Source: an uncultured Christensenellaceae bacterium
Lineage (GTDB): Bacteria > Bacillota > Clostridia > Christensenellales > UBA3700
Length of the DNA stretch: 64,000 nucleotides
NCBI GenBank assembly: GCA_944380355.1
Contig: CALWHJ010000003.1
Location: 116,618-180,617, forward strand
Reading direction: 5' to 3'
This document shows positions 25,296-33,881 of this stretch, in pieces; within the stretch, counting starts at the first letter, position 1; the number at the start of each line of letters is the position of its first letter. Under the pieces are notes generated by a model. The model was not told the origin of the DNA, did no database searches, and saw only the letters and a program-made list of their open reading frames with translations. The translations under genes were made by a program, and so were the position numbers.

Positions 25296-25684
25296 CGCAT
25301 ATTGTTTATAGCATTCTGTAATTGCAGGATTTTGTACATTCGGGATACTGTCAGGGATAAGTTTTTTTGCAACTAACTTGTATGCTATATCAATCCTTTT
25401 TATTTTTGTTTTCCGCAAAACGTATGCCCTTGAAAAGCAGGTTTGCGTCGTGTTTATCTTTACTACACTATAAATACCTTTTTGTATCGCAATTTATTTC
25501 ATTTTTTTCAAAACTTTTTTTAAAATTTTTTTACCCTCTGTGAAATACCTGATACTGTCAGTCTGAAAAGTTCGTTTTGCGTGCAAACGCTTTGCAAAAA
25601 CCGCTCATTTATCTTTTGCCTTTTCCGTACCGCCTGCCTTTAACTAAAACGCCGTAATAAATAAAAAAATATACTCAATTTCAC
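25296..25684. other. Intergenic region ahead of the ABC transporter operon
   Basis: Nearly 400 bp without a gene. It contains two copies of GATACTGTCAG (25344-25354 and 25551-25561) and a 15-bp palindrome (25582-25596). Confidence 0.5.
25582..25596. promoter_or_regulatory. Operator-like palindrome TGCAAACGCTTTGCA
   Basis: Perfect 6-bp arms TGCAAA/TTTGCA around CGC, about 90 bp upstream of the ABC operon promoter. It resembles a LacI-family or catabolite (cre-like) site but does not match the cre consensus exactly. Confidence 0.3.
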
Positions 25685-25713
25685 TTTACAACTTTAGCGA
25701 AATAAAGTATAAT
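25685..25713 (+). promoter_or_regulatory. Promoter of the amino-acid ABC transporter operon
   Basis: -35 TTTACA (25685-25690), 17-bp spacer, -10 TATAAT (25708-25713), 46 bp before the binding-protein start. Confidence 0.75.
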
Positions 25714-25759
25714 GTCTTCATTAACCCGTCTTACCAGTTAAGACAAAAAGGAGTTTATT

Positions 25760-26599
25760 ATGAAAAAAAGAATAATCGCCGTCATTTTGGCGGTAGTAAT
25801 GATTGTGGGCACGGTATCCGCTTTTGCGGCTTGTACCCCCTCCGAACTCATAGGCTTCGACGTGGACCTCGCCAAAGCAGTAGCCGAAGAACTCGGCGTC
25901 AAGGTAGAATTCCAGCTCATCAGCTGGGACGCTAAAGAGACCGAACTCGAAAGCAAGTCTATCGACCTCATCTGGAACGGTTTGACAATCACTGCAGAAC
26001 GTGAAGCTAATATGCAGATATCTACCCCCTACCTCAACAACAAGCAGGTAGCCGTAGTCAAAAAGTCCGACCTCTCCAAGTATGCTACCGCTGAGAGTAT
26101 GAAAAACGCTACCGTTACTTTTGAGCTGGGAAGCGCAGGCGAAGACGTAGCTATAGAACAGGGCTTTTCCAATACCGTCGGCGCAAGCAGTCAGATGATG
26201 GCTCTCACCGACGTTCTCTCCGGCTCCAGCGACGTTGTTATTCTCGACTCGGTACTCGCAAACTTCTATTGCAACGCCGATACTAAGTTCAGTGACCTCG
26301 CTATCGTACCCGACCTCGTATTCGTAGAGGAAAAATACGGCATCGCAGCACGCAAAGGCGATTTGGGTACCATCGACAAAATCAATACCGCTCTCGCTAC
26401 CCTCCAGTCCAACGGCAAGCTTGCCGAAATCGCTAAGGTTTACGGACTCGAAAGCGAACTCTGCGACGTTTCTTATACCTCCGTATGGGATACTCTCTCC
26501 GACGAAGAAAAGTCCGGCTGGGAATACCTCGCCAACAAGGGTACTATCGTAATCGGCTATACCCTCTATGCTCCTATCGCTTACAAGTCAGAGGCGTAA
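25760..26599 (+). CDS. Amino-acid ABC transporter binding lipoprotein, apparently circularly permuted
   Basis: 279 residues, family 3 solute-binding protein. Lipoprotein signal ends at 'AFAAC' (Cys about 26). Normally the mature protein opens with 'GTLVIGYTxYAPxxY' (strand 1) followed closely by 'GFDVDLAKAV'. Here the order is swapped: the mature chain starts at 'PSELIGFDVDLAKAVAEELG', runs through the standard lobes ('SIDLIWNGLTIT', 'FELGSAGEDVAIEQG', 'EKYGIAARKGD'), and ends with 'NKGTIVIGYTLYAPIAYKSE', the missing first strand. It could be a true permutant produced by duplication and loss, or an assembly artefact of a tandem gene pair. The permease and ATPase follow at 3 and 8 bp. Confidence 0.85.
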   Translation: MKKRIIAVILAVVMIVGTVSAFAACTPSELIGFDVDLAKAVAEELGVKVEFQLISWDAKETELESKSIDLIWNGLTITAEREANMQISTPYLNNKQVAVVKKSDLSKYATAESMKNATVTFELGSAGEDVAIEQGFSNTVGASSQMMALTDVLSGSSDVVILDSVLANFYCNADTKFSDLAIVPDLVFVEEKYGIAARKGDLGTIDKINTALATLQSNGKLAEIAKVYGLESELCDVSYTSVWDTLSDEEKSGWEYLANKGTIVIGYTLYAPIAYKSEA

Positions 26600-26602
26600 T
26601 GT

Positions 26603-27250
26603 ATGAGTTTTGCAGACGTTAACATTCAGTTTCTCGACGCCGCTAAGTATACGCTGGGATTGTTTTTCCTCACGCTGGTAATCGCAATACCTTTGGGCGT
26701 GGTAGTATGCGCGTGCGCTATGTCGAGATTCCGTCCCGTCAAGTGGATTGCCAATACCTTTATATGGATAATAAGAGGTACCCCTCTTATGCTTCAGGTA
26801 ATAGTCGTGATGTACGGCCCCGGTCTTATCTTCGATATGCCTATGAAGGACAGGTTTCTTGCCGCGCTTATTGCTTTTTCAATCAACTACGCGGCTTACT
26901 TCGCGGAGATTTACAGAGGCGGTATTATGGCTATGCCCAAAGGACAGTACGAAGCGGGAAAAGTGCTGGGTATGTCAAAAGCCAGCGTAAACGGACTGGT
27001 CATCTTCCCTCAGGTAGTAAAGAAAATTACGCCCGCAATGGGCAACGAGGTAATTACCCTCGTAAAGGATACCTCGATTGCAAATATTATCGCTCTTCCC
27101 GAGATTATTCTTACGGCAAAGGGCATAGTAGCAACGTACGCTATTATATGGCCGCTGTTCTATACGGGCGTATTCTATCTCGCTATGAGCGGACTTTTGA
27201 CGCTGTTCTTCAAGTGGCTTGAAAAGCGTACAAATTACTATAAGGCGTGA
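26603..27250 (+). CDS. Amino-acid ABC transporter permease (HisM/GlnP type)
   Basis: 215 residues, four to five membrane helices. The EAA loop that contacts the ATPase is 'QYEAGKVLGMSKASVNGLVIFPQ', and 'WIIRGTPLMLQVIVVMYG' is the typical polar-amino-acid permease helix. Second gene of the transporter operon. Confidence 0.93.
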   Translation: MSFADVNIQFLDAAKYTLGLFFLTLVIAIPLGVVVCACAMSRFRPVKWIANTFIWIIRGTPLMLQVIVVMYGPGLIFDMPMKDRFLAALIAFSINYAAYFAEIYRGGIMAMPKGQYEAGKVLGMSKASVNGLVIFPQVVKKITPAMGNEVITLVKDTSIANIIALPEIILTAKGIVATYAIIWPLFYTGVFYLAMSGLLTLFFKWLEKRTNYYKA

Positions 27251-27258
27251 GGTGAACT

Positions 27259-28248
27259 ATGGCATTCTACGAAGTTAAAAACGTATATAAGAATTTCGGA
27301 ACGGTCAAAGTTCTCAAAGGCATAGACCTCACTTTGGACGAAGGTCAGGTACTTGCGATAATCGGCTCGTCCGGCAGCGGAAAAACCACGCTTTTGAGAT
27401 GTCTGAACTTCCTCGAGATACCCGACAAAGCGGATATATATCTCAAGGGAGAGGAGATTTTTTCCATAGACAAAATTTCCGCCGATAACTCAGCCCAAGC
27501 TGATGATAACGATACTCCTCTCTCGGGAGAGTGCGAAAGCGTAAAGTACGCCCAAGCTTCCCAAGACGCTTCTCAATCAATACAGGCGCAAGAGAGTAAC
27601 GGAAAATCCAAACGCGAAAAAAAAGTCAAACCCGAGAAAATCAGCAAACAGATGCAAAAACTCATTGACTCCAAGAGAGGACACTTCGGAATGGTATTTC
27701 AGTCGTTCAATCTCTTCCCTCACTTCAACGTCCTCAAAAACGTAACTCTTGCCGCACAGCTGAAATACGGCGCGAGCGCTCCTAAAGGATTCAAAAGATG
27801 GAGTAAGGAAGAGAGAGAAAAACGCGCTAAAGCAATGGCTGAAATCAAAGAAAAAGCCGTCGCTCTTCTCAACCGCGTAGGACTGGGAGAAAAGCTCAAA
27901 AGCTATCCTTGCGAACTCTCGGGCGGTCAACAGCAACGCGTAGCGATTGCACGTGCGCTCATTCTTCAACCAGATATACTCTGCTTTGACGAACCTACAA
28001 GCGCGCTCGACCCTGAACTGACCAGAGAGGTGCTCAAGGTAATCCGCGACCTCAAAAAAGACGGACACACTATGATAGTCGTAACTCACGAAATGCAGTT
28101 TGCCAAAAAAGTCGCTGATAAAGTAATCTTTATGGCAGACGGAGTGGTAGAAGAAGAGGGTACTCCCTCGCAAGTCTTTGACAACCCCGTGAGCGAAAAG
28201 ACAAAAGCGTTCCTTGCGGAAAGCGAAAAGTCTATCGACGAGGAGTGA
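27259..28248 (+). CDS. Amino-acid ABC transporter ATP-binding protein with internal insertion
   Basis: 329 residues against a usual ~245. Walker A GSSGSGKTT, Q-loop 'GMVFQSFNLFPHFNVL', signature LSGGQQQRVAIARAL, Walker B 'ILCFDEPTSALDPEL' and the switch His 'VVTHEM' are all intact, so it should be active. Between the first strand region and the Q-loop (residues about 72-132) sits a 60-70 residue Ser/Gln/Asp/Lys-rich segment absent from GlnQ/HisP homologues, and the helical domain is also a little longer ('WSKEEREKRAKAMAEIKEK'). The insertion looks disordered. AGGTG ribosome site. Confidence 0.92.
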   Translation: MAFYEVKNVYKNFGTVKVLKGIDLTLDEGQVLAIIGSSGSGKTTLLRCLNFLEIPDKADIYLKGEEIFSIDKISADNSAQADDNDTPLSGECESVKYAQASQDASQSIQAQESNGKSKREKKVKPEKISKQMQKLIDSKRGHFGMVFQSFNLFPHFNVLKNVTLAAQLKYGASAPKGFKRWSKEEREKRAKAMAEIKEKAVALLNRVGLGEKLKSYPCELSGGQQQRVAIARALILQPDILCFDEPTSALDPELTREVLKVIRDLKKDGHTMIVVTHEMQFAKKVADKVIFMADGVVEEEGTPSQVFDNPVSEKTKAFLAESEKSIDEE

Positions 28249-28251
28249 TAT

Positions 28252-28527
28252 ATGGACGAGATACAAAGAGAAAATATGCTTAGCGAACTGTATGCGCTGA
28301 TTGCAGACGTAAACAGCCAAGAAGACTGCCGTATTCTCTTCGAGGACTTATGCACGAATAAGGAGCTCGAGCAGATGGCTCAGCGTCTTAAAGCGGCAAA
28401 GCTTCTCAAAAGCGGGCTTACTTATGCAAAAGTAATAGAAGCTACTGAGATATCCTCTGCTACGCTGTCTAGAGTTTCGAGATGTCTTCAGTACGGAAAA
28501 GGATACAAAAAGTTTCTCAAAGACTGA
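28252..28527 (+). CDS. yerC: TrpR-like/YerC-YecD family DNA-binding regulator
   Basis: 91 residues. 'LFEDLCTNKELEQMAQRLKAA' and 'GLTYAKVIEATEISSATLSRVSRCLQYG' are the TrpR-like helix-turn-helix of the YerC/YecD family. GAGGAG ribosome site, 3 bp after the ATPase stop, so it is the fourth gene of the operon and may regulate it. The ligand is not known for this family. Confidence 0.88.
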   Translation: MDEIQRENMLSELYALIADVNSQEDCRILFEDLCTNKELEQMAQRLKAAKLLKSGLTYAKVIEATEISSATLSRVSRCLQYGKGYKKFLKD

Positions 28528-28544
28528 CAAGTCAATACACAGTA

Positions 28545-28577
28545 AAAAAAGGAGTGCAAGCCGCGCTCCTTTTTCTT
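28545..28577 (+). terminator. Intrinsic terminator of the ABC transporter-yerC operon
   Basis: AAAGGAGTGC / GCGCTCCTTT stem (one G-T pair) around a 5-nt loop, followed by a U-run (TTTTTC), 20 bp after the yerC stop. Confidence 0.8.
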
Positions 28578-28614
28578 ATACCTATTATTTATCTTATTTG
28601 TCTTTTTCTCTTTC

Positions 28615-29523
28615 TCATTCGTCGGTATTGTTTAAACCGTCCTTCTCTTTTACGCTTTCGTCAGATACGTCTTGTCCCGAGCTTTGACTTGTGCAATCCT
28701 GTGCATCTTTCAAAGCTTTCTTTCTCTCACCGATTTTGCCGGCAATGCAAACGACAAGCGGTATAATACCAATCTTTTTACAGCTTATGTCTATACATTT
28801 CTGCTCTGCTAGCTTTTCTTTGCGGGCATAGATTTTGTTGTTTCCCCAATAGTACAGCACCACGCTGCCGCATACCGCAAGAAGCAAAACTATACACCCT
28901 ATTACCTTTCCCGCTACCGTAAGTTTTTCGGGCGGTACGATGTACTCGAAAATTCTGCCGTCCATTATCTTGAGAATTACTATGCTGTCCTTGTAATCTA
29001 TATCTGAGTATATCAGTCCCGCATTCACAAGCTGAGCAAAACCGCATATCAATGCAATTGCCAAAAAAGCCGTCCATATATCCTTTATTCTGAACTTAAC
29101 GCTGTTACACAAAAGCAGAACGCCGCCGAAAAGCATAAGATTGTGAAGTATTATCGACAGCGCAAAATAACCGCCGCTGCGAAAGCCCGATATCATAGAG
29201 TCGGGAGAAGCGCATAAAGCTATTACGTTGCCCAGTCCCGTGAGCGTAGCGCAGTATCCAGCAAGACCGTAAAGTCTTCTCAATCCCAAAAGCACGATTG
29301 TACCGAATACGAAATAGCTGATATGAGAAAACTCTATAGGATATTCTGCCACCCCCTGTATGCGGTAGCCAGCAAACTCGAAAGTCTTATAGCCCATTAC
29401 GAAAGCGGCTATTACCGTAACAAGAATAAGGCTGAGCGTATTCTTATATCTGAGAAGATATACGGCGAAGCCTTCGACGGCACAAGCTAAAAGCACGATA
29501 GGTATCAACCACCAAAACTGCAT
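28615..29523 (-). CDS. Multi-pass membrane protein, YwaF-like, function unknown
   Basis: 302 residues from the chosen start. About seven hydrophobic helices with 'YPIEFSHISYFVFG', the polar helix typical of YwaF/TIGR02206-type integral membrane proteins. The last ~50 residues are a cytosolic, acidic Ser/Asp/Glu/Lys tail. The start at 29523 follows aaGGGGG; an upstream in-frame codon at 29562 has no ribosome site. Function unknown. Confidence 0.7.
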   Translation of the reverse strand: MQFWWLIPIVLLACAVEGFAVYLLRYKNTLSLILVTVIAAFVMGYKTFEFAGYRIQGVAEYPIEFSHISYFVFGTIVLLGLRRLYGLAGYCATLTGLGNVIALCASPDSMISGFRSGGYFALSIILHNLMLFGGVLLLCNSVKFRIKDIWTAFLAIALICGFAQLVNAGLIYSDIDYKDSIVILKIMDGRIFEYIVPPEKLTVAGKVIGCIVLLLAVCGSVVLYYWGNNKIYARKEKLAEQKCIDISCKKIGIIPLVVCIAGKIGERKKALKDAQDCTSQSSGQDVSDESVKEKDGLNNTDE

Positions 29524-29726
29524 ATTCCCCCTTTGCGCAAAAACGCGCGCGCTTGCACGCAACTGATAGTGTATACTTTATTATACCATATCGGAATTTG
29601 ATATTCAAGACGTATTTTGTCCGCAAGGTATTTGCTCATCTTTTGGGATATAATTAAACTGTGTCTAAATATACGCCTACCGATTGAGATAGCTTTATGC
29701 TTGCAAAACAAGTGTTTTACGACGAA

Positions 29727-29756
29727 AAAAAACGCGCCTTTATCGGCGCGTTTTTT
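29727..29756. terminator. Intrinsic terminator of the metallophosphoesterase gene
   Basis: Perfect 12-bp AAAAAACGCGCC / GGCGCGTTTTTT stem with a 6-nt loop, 14 bp after the phosphoesterase stop. Symmetric, so it can act on both strands. Confidence 0.85.
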
Positions 29757-29769
29757 CATTTCTGTTTAG

Positions 29770-30897
29770 TTACCAGCCGTATGCCCAGCCTTCCCATTCT
29801 TCATAGTCGAACGTAGGCTCCAAAACGGTGAATTTGTATCGCGATTGCAAGCTGTCGGCATTTACGTTGATATCAATCACACTTGCACCCACGGGCGTGC
29901 GTCTTCCCCACGCGTTGACTCCCGACACTCTGCCGTAAGTGAGATAAACTTCCTTATAGTCTATTGCGAAATGGAAATCGTGGTCGTGTCCTACCCCCAC
30001 GAAATCCGTGCTTCCGAGTTCAACCATCTTGTCGAAAAATCCTATATTTTCGTCTGCGCAATACACCTTTCCCTCGGTATATACGGGAGCAAATCCGCCC
30101 GTATGCTCGTAATTGAGCCACGCATCATTATACTCGTACAAAGGCACGTGCATAAACAACGCGGATTTGACTACCTCTCCGCCCGCTCTTTCCTTAAGCG
30201 CGTTCATCTGCTCCTCGTACCAAACTACCTGGTTGGCGGTCAGTCCGCTGTAACCAAGTTTATTCCCGTTTTCGTCAAAAGCCTTATCGTGGCTGTCCAT
30301 ATTAACAAAAGCGTATACGGCTTTTCCCTCTTCGTTTACTACGTCTATTACGTAATTACCTACGCCGTCGGTATCTCCCGTCTGCAAAAGCGAATACTCG
30401 TATCCTTTGAGCAAATCGGCAAGTTCTTGTTTGCCTTCGTCGCGGTTATCCGCTCCTACCTCACCGCCCGACGCGTATGACCACTCTCCGTCGTGATTGC
30501 CGAAAGTCAGCATCCAGTATATCTGCTTTTCCTCGAATATCTCTGCCAAAGCAATAAGTGATTTATCCCTCATTCTGAAAGGCGCAAGCGAGCCTACTGC
30601 ATCCCCCGTAACGGCTACTATATCGGGTTTTGCATATTCTATCGCTTCTTCTACCCATTTGAGAGTCTGCTTGTCCTCCTTCTTCGTATCGGTAGAGATG
30701 AGATGCAGGTCGGTAAGCTGAAGTACTCTTACCACGCCGTCGGACGGAAGAGCGATACTCGTAGCTTTTTCCACCTCGCCCTTGCGGTAGGGAAAATACG
30801 CAAAGGACGCAAGTACGGATACGATAACTATCACGACTGCCGCCAAAGGCACGGTTATGCCGATTATTATCTTTTGTTTTTTGTTGAGTTTTGCCAT
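29770..30897 (-). CDS. Membrane-anchored calcineurin-like metallophosphoesterase
   Basis: 375 residues. An N-terminal hydrophobic helix (about 10-32) anchors the protein, with the catalytic domain outside. Metal-site motifs in order: 'QLTDLHL', 'VTGDAVG', 'FGNHDGEW', 'FMHVPLYE' and 'GVGHDHDFH'. This is the layout of YkuE/acid-phosphatase-like phosphoesterases. The substrate (phospholipid head group, nucleotide or cell-wall precursor) cannot be decided. Confidence 0.88.
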   Translation of the reverse strand: MAKLNKKQKIIIGITVPLAAVVIVIVSVLASFAYFPYRKGEVEKATSIALPSDGVVRVLQLTDLHLISTDTKKEDKQTLKWVEEAIEYAKPDIVAVTGDAVGSLAPFRMRDKSLIALAEIFEEKQIYWMLTFGNHDGEWSYASGGEVGADNRDEGKQELADLLKGYEYSLLQTGDTDGVGNYVIDVVNEEGKAVYAFVNMDSHDKAFDENGNKLGYSGLTANQVVWYEEQMNALKERAGGEVVKSALFMHVPLYEYNDAWLNYEHTGGFAPVYTEGKVYCADENIGFFDKMVELGSTDFVGVGHDHDFHFAIDYKEVYLTYGRVSGVNAWGRRTPVGASVIDINVNADSLQSRYKFTVLEPTFDYEEWEGWAYGW

Positions 30898-30932
30898 AAT
30901 CTTTACCCCTTTATTCTATGCTCGTTGTCTAT

Positions 30933-30960
30933 ATTATACTACGTTTTATACTCTCGATAA
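30933..30960 (-). promoter_or_regulatory. Probable promoter of the metallophosphoesterase gene
   Basis: Minus strand: -10 TATAAT (30933-30938) with a weak -35 TTATCG (30955-30960) 16 bp away. Confidence 0.4.
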
Positions 30961-31149
30961 ATGGACGAAATCGCGCTTTTTGTTAAAAAAATATAAATCG
31001 TACGTCCTGCTTTTCCAAGCCTTTACCGCCTTTTCAGTAACTTATCAAAACAATAGTGTCTTATGACTTGCAACGCATTATGACTTACCACGTATTCCGC
31101 CTTATAGCCCGTTGAGGATACTTATGCCGACCGATACTAAACAAGGCTA

Positions 31150-31178
31150 TTGACTTGAACTGTCAAAAATGTTAAAGT
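31150..31178 (+). promoter_or_regulatory. Promoter of the beta-mannosidase gene
   Basis: -35 TTGACT (31150-31155), 17-bp spacer, -10 TAAAGT (31173-31178), 33 bp before the start codon. The remaining ~190 bp towards the phosphoesterase gene show nothing recognisable. Confidence 0.65.
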
Positions 31179-31211
31179 ATATGTAGCATTTATTTTTTCT
31201 AAGGGGATTTT

Positions 31212-33734
31212 ATGAAAAAATTTATTCTCAACGGCAAATGGTCGCTTAAAAAAATCGGAGACGACAAGACTTACGACGTCACCGTACCCGGCAACGTCTT
31301 TTCTGACCTTTATTCTCACGGCGTTATTCCCAATCCTCTCACCGCACTCAACGAAAACCTCGTACAGTGGGTAGGAGAATGCGACTGGTCGTATTCAAAA
31401 CAGTTTACGCTTACGCAAGAGGATTTGTCCTACGAATTCATAGAACTCAATTTCGAGATGCTCGACACTCTCGCTACGGTTTACGTAAACGATACCAAAG
31501 TCGCTAATACGGACAATATCAACCGCCATTACGCTTTCAACGTCAAAAACATAGTCAAAGCCGGCATAAATTCGCTGCGTGTCGACTTCGCTTCCCCTTT
31601 GGAATACGTCAAAACAAAACAAGCCCAACACCCTCTCCCCAATTCCACTTTGGGAGAGGCAGGCTCTTGCCATATAAGAAAAAGCCCCTATCACTTCGGC
31701 TGGGACTGGGGTCCTCACCTGCTTACCGCAGGTATATCCAAAGACTGCTATATAAAATGTTTCGACGCAGGCAAAATCGTGCGCGTGGATATCAAGCAAA
31801 TCCACCGACAGGATATGGTAGAACTTAAAATAAATACTGAGGTTTCGGGAGACGAACAGCTAGAATACAGCTATACTCTCTCGTTCGGCGACAAGCAAAT
31901 CGCCCGCTACAAAGGCGGAGACAACTCTGTCTCCCTCGACGTGCTTCGCCCCAAACTCTGGTGGTGCAACAATATGGGAGATGCCAACCTCTACGACCTG
32001 GATATAATCGTTTCGCAGGGCAATAAAGTAGTGGATACCCGCTCGATGAAAATCGGCCTCAGAACTATAAAACTCGATACGAAAGAGGATATGTACGGCA
32101 AGAATTTCTGCTTTTATCTCAACGGCAAAAAGATTTTCGCCAGAGGCGCAAACTGGGTACCCGCAGACAGTTTTATTACCAACGTATCGACGCAAAGACT
32201 GCACGACCTCATTCTCAAAGCCAAAGACTGCAATATGAATATGCTGAGAGTATGGGGAGGAGGTTATTACGAAAGCGACGCTTTCTATGACCTTTGCGAC
32301 AGAATGGGCATACTCGTATGGCAGGACTTCAACTTCGCTTGCTCGCCCTATCCTTTCGACGATAAATCCTTTGTGGACAACGTACTTGCGGAAATAAAAG
32401 ACAACGTATTGCGTCTTAAACATCACGCTTGCCTGTGCCTGTGGGCGGGCAACAACGAGATAGAATCTATGTCTATGGCGTGGCTGTACAGAAAAGACGT
32501 TATAAAATATACGGGTGAATTCTTCTACAAGACTCTGCCCGAGTTTTTGAAAACCGTAGACGACGTTACCCCTTATTGGGCGTGCACCCCTTCGAGCGGT
32601 ACGTATATGCAGAAAATAAACAGCTGCGATTACGGCGATACTCATCTGTGGCACGTATGGCACGGACTGAGAAAACTGGACTATTACGCTAAAAACGATA
32701 CGCGTTTTTGCAGCGAATTCGGCATAGAATCCCTACCCTCTCTCAACGCTATCGAACAATTTTCAGAGGGTATGGAATACTCGGGCTTTGACGCGCCTAT
32801 AGCAAAACTTCACCAGAAGTGCATAGGAGGCAACAGCAAAATAACATACTATATGCTGTCAAAGTTCTGGACGCCCGCCAACTTCCTCGATACGGTATAT
32901 CTCTCTCAGCTCACACAGGCTCTTTGCGTCAAAAACGCTACCGAGGGCTGGCGCAGAAAAAAGCACCGCTGCAACGGTGCGCTCTACTGGCAATACAACG
33001 ATTGCTGGGGCGTAAATTCGTGGTCGGGTATGGACTATTACGGCAATATGAAAGCCTTGCAATATATGGCAAGACGCTTTAATCAAAACAGCATTATTTC
33101 CATTCGTATGGAGAAAAACGTCGTCAACCTCTATCTCGTCAACGACGGAGAAAAACTCAAGGCAAAGATAAGATACGGCATAGCTACCTATGACGGCAAT
33201 TTGCTGATTGCGCATACAAATACTTTGGATTTCGAGGAAGACTCCGTAGGCAAAATCACCTCGCTTTCTCTCGACAAACTCCCTAAAGGCTACAAAAAGC
33301 GCGACTGCTATTTCTATGCCGTCGCACTCGATACGGACGACAACGTGATAAGTTTTGATACCCTTCCTCTCACCGACGAAAACAAGGCAAAACTCGTCAA
33401 AGCCGACATCTCTTACAAGGTATCGCTGAAAGACGATAAAGCAAAACTCGAACTTGTCAGCAACGCCTATGCGCGTTTTGTGGAGATACGTCTGAAAGGG
33501 CTGAGTACTCCTCTCAGTGACAACTATTTCGATATGCTTCCCAATCACAAGCGCATAATAGAATTCGACGCGGAAGGAGAAACTCTCGAATCTCTCAAAG
33601 AAAAAATATCCGTACGCTCGCTGTGCGATATCCCCCGTAAAAATTCACCTTTCAAAGACAAACTCATCAAGACGTCCATATTCTTTATGCCCGTCAATTT
33701 CGTCAACTATATCGCGCGCACTTTCGATAAATAA
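31212..33734 (+). CDS. GH2 beta-mannosidase
   Basis: 840 residues. GH2 layout: N-terminal jelly roll ('VPGNVFSDLYSHGVI'), 'YHFGWDWGPHLLTAG' typical of beta-mannosidases, TIM barrel with 'RVWGGGYYESDAFYDLCDRMGILVWQDF', acid/base Glu in 'WAGNNEIESM' and nucleophile Glu in 'FCSEFGIESLPS'. No signal peptide: cytosolic. It would cleave Man-beta-1,4-GlcNAc or mannooligosaccharides after alpha-mannosidase trimming, fitting the GH38 gene and NagA in the window. AAGGGG ribosome site; monocistronic. Confidence 0.92.
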   Translation: MKKFILNGKWSLKKIGDDKTYDVTVPGNVFSDLYSHGVIPNPLTALNENLVQWVGECDWSYSKQFTLTQEDLSYEFIELNFEMLDTLATVYVNDTKVANTDNINRHYAFNVKNIVKAGINSLRVDFASPLEYVKTKQAQHPLPNSTLGEAGSCHIRKSPYHFGWDWGPHLLTAGISKDCYIKCFDAGKIVRVDIKQIHRQDMVELKINTEVSGDEQLEYSYTLSFGDKQIARYKGGDNSVSLDVLRPKLWWCNNMGDANLYDLDIIVSQGNKVVDTRSMKIGLRTIKLDTKEDMYGKNFCFYLNGKKIFARGANWVPADSFITNVSTQRLHDLILKAKDCNMNMLRVWGGGYYESDAFYDLCDRMGILVWQDFNFACSPYPFDDKSFVDNVLAEIKDNVLRLKHHACLCLWAGNNEIESMSMAWLYRKDVIKYTGEFFYKTLPEFLKTVDDVTPYWACTPSSGTYMQKINSCDYGDTHLWHVWHGLRKLDYYAKNDTRFCSEFGIESLPSLNAIEQFSEGMEYSGFDAPIAKLHQKCIGGNSKITYYMLSKFWTPANFLDTVYLSQLTQALCVKNATEGWRRKKHRCNGALYWQYNDCWGVNSWSGMDYYGNMKALQYMARRFNQNSIISIRMEKNVVNLYLVNDGEKLKAKIRYGIATYDGNLLIAHTNTLDFEEDSVGKITSLSLDKLPKGYKKRDCYFYAVALDTDDNVISFDTLPLTDENKAKLVKADISYKVSLKDDKAKLELVSNAYARFVEIRLKGLSTPLSDNYFDMLPNHKRIIEFDAEGETLESLKEKISVRSLCDIPRKNSPFKDKLIKTSIFFMPVNFVNYIARTFDK

Positions 33735-33782
33735 GCGCAAAGATAAAACATATCCCGTATAAAAATTTATATGCAAAAGATC

Positions 33783-33814
33783 AGGCACGCAAACTGCGTG
33801 CCTTTTGTCTTTTT
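33783..33814 (+). terminator. Intrinsic terminator of the beta-mannosidase gene
   Basis: AGGCACGCA / TGCGTGCCT stem with a 3-nt loop followed by TTTGTCTTTTT, about 50 bp after the stop. Confidence 0.85.
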
Positions 33815-33831
33815 ATACTGCACGTTGCAAT

Positions 33832-33870
33832 AGGCGCGATTGTGTATAAAAGGCGCGATTGCTGTATAAA
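33832..33870 (+). repeat. Tandem direct repeat just upstream of the gerA operon
   Basis: Two adjacent near-identical 19/20-bp units with the pattern AGGCGCGATTGNTGTATAAA (one base indel). They end 11 bp before the first possible gerAA start, so they probably overlap promoter or operator sequence. Confidence 0.7.
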
Positions 33871-33881
33871 AAACATTCAAT

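Noticed and set aside
25582..25596. Catabolite-repression (cre) site for the ABC operon
   Set aside because: A palindrome is present and listed as operator-like, but it does not fit the cre consensus at all fixed positions, so I do not call it cre.
31611..31680. CCCTCTCC...GGGAGAGG inverted repeat inside the beta-mannosidase gene, suspected in-frame repeat insertion
   Set aside because: The protein has normal family length and phrasing here ('HPLP' before the 'FGWDWGP' motif), so it is probably ordinary coding sequence.
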